Shown: piece by piece, positions 6,808-9,476 of the stretch
How the letters are laid out: every line of letters starts with the position of its first letter
Numbering within the stretch: the stretch's first letter is position 1
DNA from: Flavobacteriaceae bacterium
Lineage (GTDB): Bacteria; Bacteroidota; Bacteroidia; Flavobacteriales; Flavobacteriaceae
DNA: 9,476 nt
NCBI GenBank assembly: GCA_023262245.1
Contig: JALRDC010000055.1
Location: 1 to 9,476, forward strand
Reading direction: 5' to 3'
Notes under the pieces: generated by a model
Told to the model about the DNA's origin: nothing
Databases searched by the model: none
Seen by the model: only the letters and a program-made list of their open reading frames with translations
Made by a program: the position numbers and the translations under genes

Positions 6808-7626
6808 TTATTCTTCCGATAAGATTAGATGAAATAGTCTTGGTTTCTTTTTTTCCTCACTCTCAGAACTCAACCAAAATTCATTTGCATTGATGATTTT
6901 TACTGCTTCTATCTGTGCGGGTTTTATCGGAATCAAATATTTATTCATTTCTATGTTTTCAAACCCATTTTTTACAAAGTCGGTCAAAGTGTAAAAAAAT
7001 TGTTCTCCCATAAAATTATATCCTGTTAAAACCATTAGATCATCCTCTTCCCTGTAGTCGGCAGCAGTAATTAGTGACTCGGTATCAATTACTTTTTTGG
7101 GGGTCAAAACATAATCTCCAGCTACTTTTGGAAAGCTATAAATCTCAGATTTTAAGGTTTTCCTGTTTTTTGAAAATAAAACCAACTCTTCTCCAACCAC
7201 TGCTAAAGCTTCTGCGTCATATTCATTTTTAATTTCTCTGGAAAAAGTTTTTTGAGCTTCATAGCGAATTTGAATACTTCCTTGAGGAAAGAATTGACGA
7301 TTTAAAATATAAATCTTTAAATTTTCTCGAGTTGCAAAATTATTCCCTGTATCTGCGATATAGAAGTGTTCCGAATCACTGGCAAGATCCTCCCAATCTT
7401 TATTCTTTATCTTATTGATCTCTATTTCTAAAATTTTTTCTCCATCAGTATTAAAAATGTACAGTTTCGGTTTATCTCCTGAGTCGTTATGGGATATTAA
7501 ATAGTCCCCATAAAGTTCTAAGCCTGAGGTCTCGTCTAAAGATTTGGTCAAGCTTATTGTTGTGTAAGACAGTTGTGCAGTCGCAATTGACATATTAAAG
7601 AATAGTAAAAAAATTATAAATCGCAT
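6808..7626 (-). CDS. Secreted beta-propeller-like protein of unknown function
   Basis: I chose the ATG at 7626, giving 272 residues, because it starts a clean signal peptide, MRFIIFLLFFNMSIATA, cleaved before Gln18. An in-frame ATG at 7653 would put nine extra residues (MGILYKFST) in front and is less likely. The mature part has DETSGLELYGDYLISHNDSG, a KDWEDLASD block and an FYIADTGNNFATRENLKIY block. The 'DWED ... D-G-(D/N)-N ... R ... IY' pattern is one I associate with bacterial propeller-like secreted proteins, sometimes grouped near SdiA-regulated or esterase-like phytase families. No catalytic residues can be assigned. It is probably periplasmic or surface-exposed. It ends 82 bp before the large propeller gene on the same strand, so the two may share transcription. 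It is divergent from the GDSL lipoprotein gene. Confidence 0.75.
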   Translation of the reverse strand: MRFIIFLLFFNMSIATAQLSYTTISLTKSLDETSGLELYGDYLISHNDSGDKPKLYIFNTDGEKILEIEINKIKNKDWEDLASDSEHFYIADTGNNFATRENLKIYILNRQFFPQGSIQIRYEAQKTFSREIKNEYDAEALAVVGEELVLFSKNRKTLKSEIYSFPKVAGDYVLTPKKVIDTESLITAADYREEDDLMVLTGYNFMGEQFFYTLTDFVKNGFENIEMNKYLIPIKPAQIEAVKIINANEFWLSSESEEKKKPRLFHLILSEE

Positions 7627-7740
7627 AGTAGAAAATTTATACAAGATACCCAATAAATAAATTTGGATAGAGAACCCTAAATTTTTTAATACATAAAATT
7701 AATCCCTTAAATTGAACTCTAATATATTTTCTTATTCAAA
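7627..7740. promoter_or_regulatory. Divergent promoter region
   Basis: This 114-bp, very AT-rich gap separates the minus-strand propeller-like gene from the plus-strand lipoprotein gene, so it should hold promoters for both. On the plus strand, TAAATTTG at 7658-7665 fits the Bacteroidota -7 element TAnnTTTG and lies about 75 bp before the lipoprotein ATG. The matching -33 TTG is not at the expected distance (TTT is there). No convincing minus-strand element was found, and no Shine-Dalgarno site is evident for either gene. Confidence 0.4.
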
Positions 7741-8409
7741 ATGAAAAAAGTTCTCCTTTACTGTTGTTGCATTTTGTTCTTTGTTTCTTGCCAAAAAGCG
7801 GTAGTTCATCAAACATTTTTAGCCTTAGGAGATAGTTATACCATTGGTGAAAGCGTATCTGAAGAGCAACGCTGGCCTATACAACTTGTCACCGCATTAA
7901 AAAAATACGATTTACACATTGAGCCTCCTCAAATCATAGCTAAAACAGGCTGGACAACCGATGAGTTAAAACAAGCCATTGATAATTCCATCTTAAACTA
8001 TCCTTATGATTGGGTTTCTTTATCGATTGGGGTAAATAACCAATACAGGGGAAGGTCTATAGAAGAATTTAAAAAAGAATTTGAAATCTTACTTTCGGAA
8101 GCTATTGTATACAGTGGAAATCGAAGAGAGCGTGTTTTTGTTGTTTCCATACCTGATTGGGGAGTGATGCCTTTTGCAAAAGATCGCGATCGAGAAAAAA
8201 TTGCAAGAGAAATAGATGATTTTAATCAAGTAATCTATGGGGTTTGCGCCCAAGAACAGATTCTTTTTATTGATGTTACGATGATTTCAAGGAACGAAAA
8301 TAAAGATCCGGAATGGATAGCTGACGATCAGCTTCATCCTGGAAGTGCGCAATACGCTCAATGGGTTCAAGAAATTCTTCCATTCTTTCTAAATCGAACT
8401 CATGATTGA
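7741..8409 (+). CDS. SGNH/GDSL-family hydrolase, lipoprotein
   Basis: The 222-residue product has a lipoprotein signal, MKKVLLYCCCILFFVSC, with Cys17 as the lipidated residue, so it is expected in the periplasm attached to a membrane or at the surface. The SGNH blocks are complete: block I LALGDSYT with nucleophile Ser32, Gly70 in KTGWTT (block II), IGVNN with Asn99 (block III), and block V DDQLHPG with Asp196 and His199. Such enzymes hydrolyse esters or acyl groups on lipids, sugars or small molecules; the substrate cannot be read from the sequence. The length is typical of single-domain members. Its last 8 bases overlap the start of the kynureninase gene, which suggests translational coupling. 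The ATG start is fixed by the signal peptide. The repeated Cys at positions 8-10 in the signal is unusual but lies in the part that is removed. Confidence 0.9.
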   Translation: MKKVLLYCCCILFFVSCQKAVVHQTFLALGDSYTIGESVSEEQRWPIQLVTALKKYDLHIEPPQIIAKTGWTTDELKQAIDNSILNYPYDWVSLSIGVNNQYRGRSIEEFKKEFEILLSEAIVYSGNRRERVFVVSIPDWGVMPFAKDRDREKIAREIDDFNQVIYGVCAQEQILFIDVTMISRNENKDPEWIADDQLHPGSAQYAQWVQEILPFFLNRTHD

Positions 8410-9476
8410 TTTAAAAGAAGCTAAAGCGCTTGATCAAAAGGATCCTCTTGCGAACTTTAAAGATCGTTTTGTTCATCATAAAAATGAAATCTATATGGAT
8501 GGCAACTCCTTAGGGAAACTTCCCAAAGTTGTCGCTCAAAATTTGGATCACAGTATTCGAAATCAATGGGGGGAACGTTTGATTCGAAGCTGGAATGAAA
8601 CTTGGTTAGAGGTGCCTCTTAGGATTGCAAAAAAATACAGTCAACTTCTAAATACAAAAAAAGAAGAAATCCTTATAGGGGAATCAACCTCTGTGCGATT
8701 ATACCAAATAATCCATGCCCTCATAAAGTCAGAACTCTTTGCAAAACAACTAGGCTCAGATAGACTGAATTTCCCTACAGATTTATACATACTAGAAGGA
8801 TTAGCAAAAGACACTTCATTAGCTCCTCCAATCCTACTGGACTATCAACAAGAAGTTGTTGCTGATTTAGAATTATTGAAAACTACAATCCAAAACAACC
8901 CTGGCATCTATTGTTTAAGCTTAGTTTCCTACAAAAGCGCGTTCTTATATCCAATGAAATTATTGAATGCTTTGGCAGAGAAATACCAAAGTATAATTGT
9001 TTGGGACCTGAGTCATGCAGTTGGAGCAGTCGCTATAGATTTAAAAGCTTCTTTGAGTAAAATAGCCTTAGGGTGTAGTTATAAATATATGAATGGAGGT
9101 CCTGGAGCACCCGCCTTTTTATTCGTTGAACAAACACTTCAAAAAAGGTTATTCAATCCGATCCAAGGATGGTTTGGGCACCAAAATCCTTTTTCGTTTG
9201 AGTCTGAATACCACCCTGAAGCCGGAATTAACCGCTTTGCTATAGGTACCCCTCCCATTCTCTCTATGCAAGCAATGGAGGCCGGTGTAGATCTTGCTTT
9301 AGAGGCAGGAATAAGCAATATCCGAAGAAAGAGTGAGCAACTGTGCCAATTTTTTCTCAAAGGGGTAGCTTCTCATTTACTTTCATTGGGTTTTGCAGTG
9401 GAAAGTCCTTCTGAAATTTCAACTCGTGGAGCTCATATAACCTTGTCCCACCCAGCTTCATGGCAAATTTGTAAAG
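8402..9476 (+). CDS. kynU: Kynureninase, N-terminal 358 residues (cut by the right edge)
   Basis: The frame starts at ATG 8402, inside the end of the lipoprotein gene, and stays open to the edge. Bacterial kynureninases are about 420 residues, so about 60 are missing. This PLP enzyme cleaves kynurenine (or 3-hydroxykynurenine) to anthranilate (or 3-hydroxyanthranilate) and alanine. Visible motifs are EIYMDGNSLG (29-38), WGERLIRSWN (56-65), NFPTDLYI (123-130), WDLSHAVGA (201-209, D202 and H205 contacting PLP), GCSYKYMNGGPGAPAFLF (224-241, Schiff-base Lys228), GWFGH (256-260), FAIGTPPI (279-286) and RGAHITLSHP (342-351). Some positions depart from what I recall of the family: TSVRL (96-100) where TSVNL is usual, and SYKSA (176-180) where NY(R/K)TG is usual. 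Fold and catalytic residues look intact, so it is probably active, though substrate preference may differ. It is cytoplasmic. No ribosome binding site is evident; translation is probably coupled to the upstream gene. Confidence 0.92.
   Translation, partial: MIDLKEAKALDQKDPLANFKDRFVHHKNEIYMDGNSLGKLPKVVAQNLDHSIRNQWGERLIRSWNETWLEVPLRIAKKYSQLLNTKKEEILIGESTSVRLYQIIHALIKSELFAKQLGSDRLNFPTDLYILEGLAKDTSLAPPILLDYQQEVVADLELLKTTIQNNPGIYCLSLVSYKSAFLYPMKLLNALAEKYQSIIVWDLSHAVGAVAIDLKASLSKIALGCSYKYMNGGPGAPAFLFVEQTLQKRLFNPIQGWFGHQNPFSFESEYHPEAGINRFAIGTPPILSMQAMEAGVDLALEAGISNIRRKSEQLCQFFLKGVASHLLSLGFAVESPSEISTRGAHITLSHPASWQICK

Noticed and set aside
9139..9360. Minus-strand open frame opposite the kynureninase
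   Set aside because: It is antisense to the conserved GWFGH and GTPPI motifs, so it is not a gene.

Overview
The window looks like chromosomal DNA of a flavobacterium or close relative (Bacteroidota). This rests on the strongly AT-rich sequence, the lack of clear Shine-Dalgarno sites, a short Cys-type lipoprotein signal, signal peptides cleaved before Gln, a candidate TAnnTTTG promoter element, and gene types common in that group. No tRNA, rRNA, CRISPR array, complete insertion sequence or phage gene was seen.

Layout: the left edge (1-483) holds a possible gene start running off the window on the minus strand, two tandem palindromic 21-bp units around that start, and a strong hairpin at 213-247. 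Then come genes on the minus strand: rmuC (484-1776), a short degenerate stretch (1777-2141) with the remnant of a membrane protein gene, a fused RimB-like protease/RimK-type ATP-grasp ligase (2142-3545), a 1047-residue secreted Asp-box (BNR/sortilin-type) beta-propeller protein (3582-6725) and a smaller secreted propeller-like protein (6808-7626). A 114-bp divergent promoter region separates these from a plus-strand pair: an SGNH/GDSL-hydrolase lipoprotein (7741-8409) and a kynureninase (from 8402, cut by the right edge), which overlap by 8 bp.

How they fit together: the propeller gene and the rimB-rimK fusion are 36 bp apart and probably cotranscribed, although no shared function is evident. 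The lipoprotein and kynureninase are probably translationally coupled; the kynureninase acts in tryptophan/kynurenine breakdown. The genes are mostly recognisable families. The less ordinary points are the one-chain RimB-RimK architecture, the decayed gene continuing in frame after its stop codon, the atypical kynureninase motifs, and the tandem palindromes at the left edge. I found no clear evidence of a wholly new multi-gene system.
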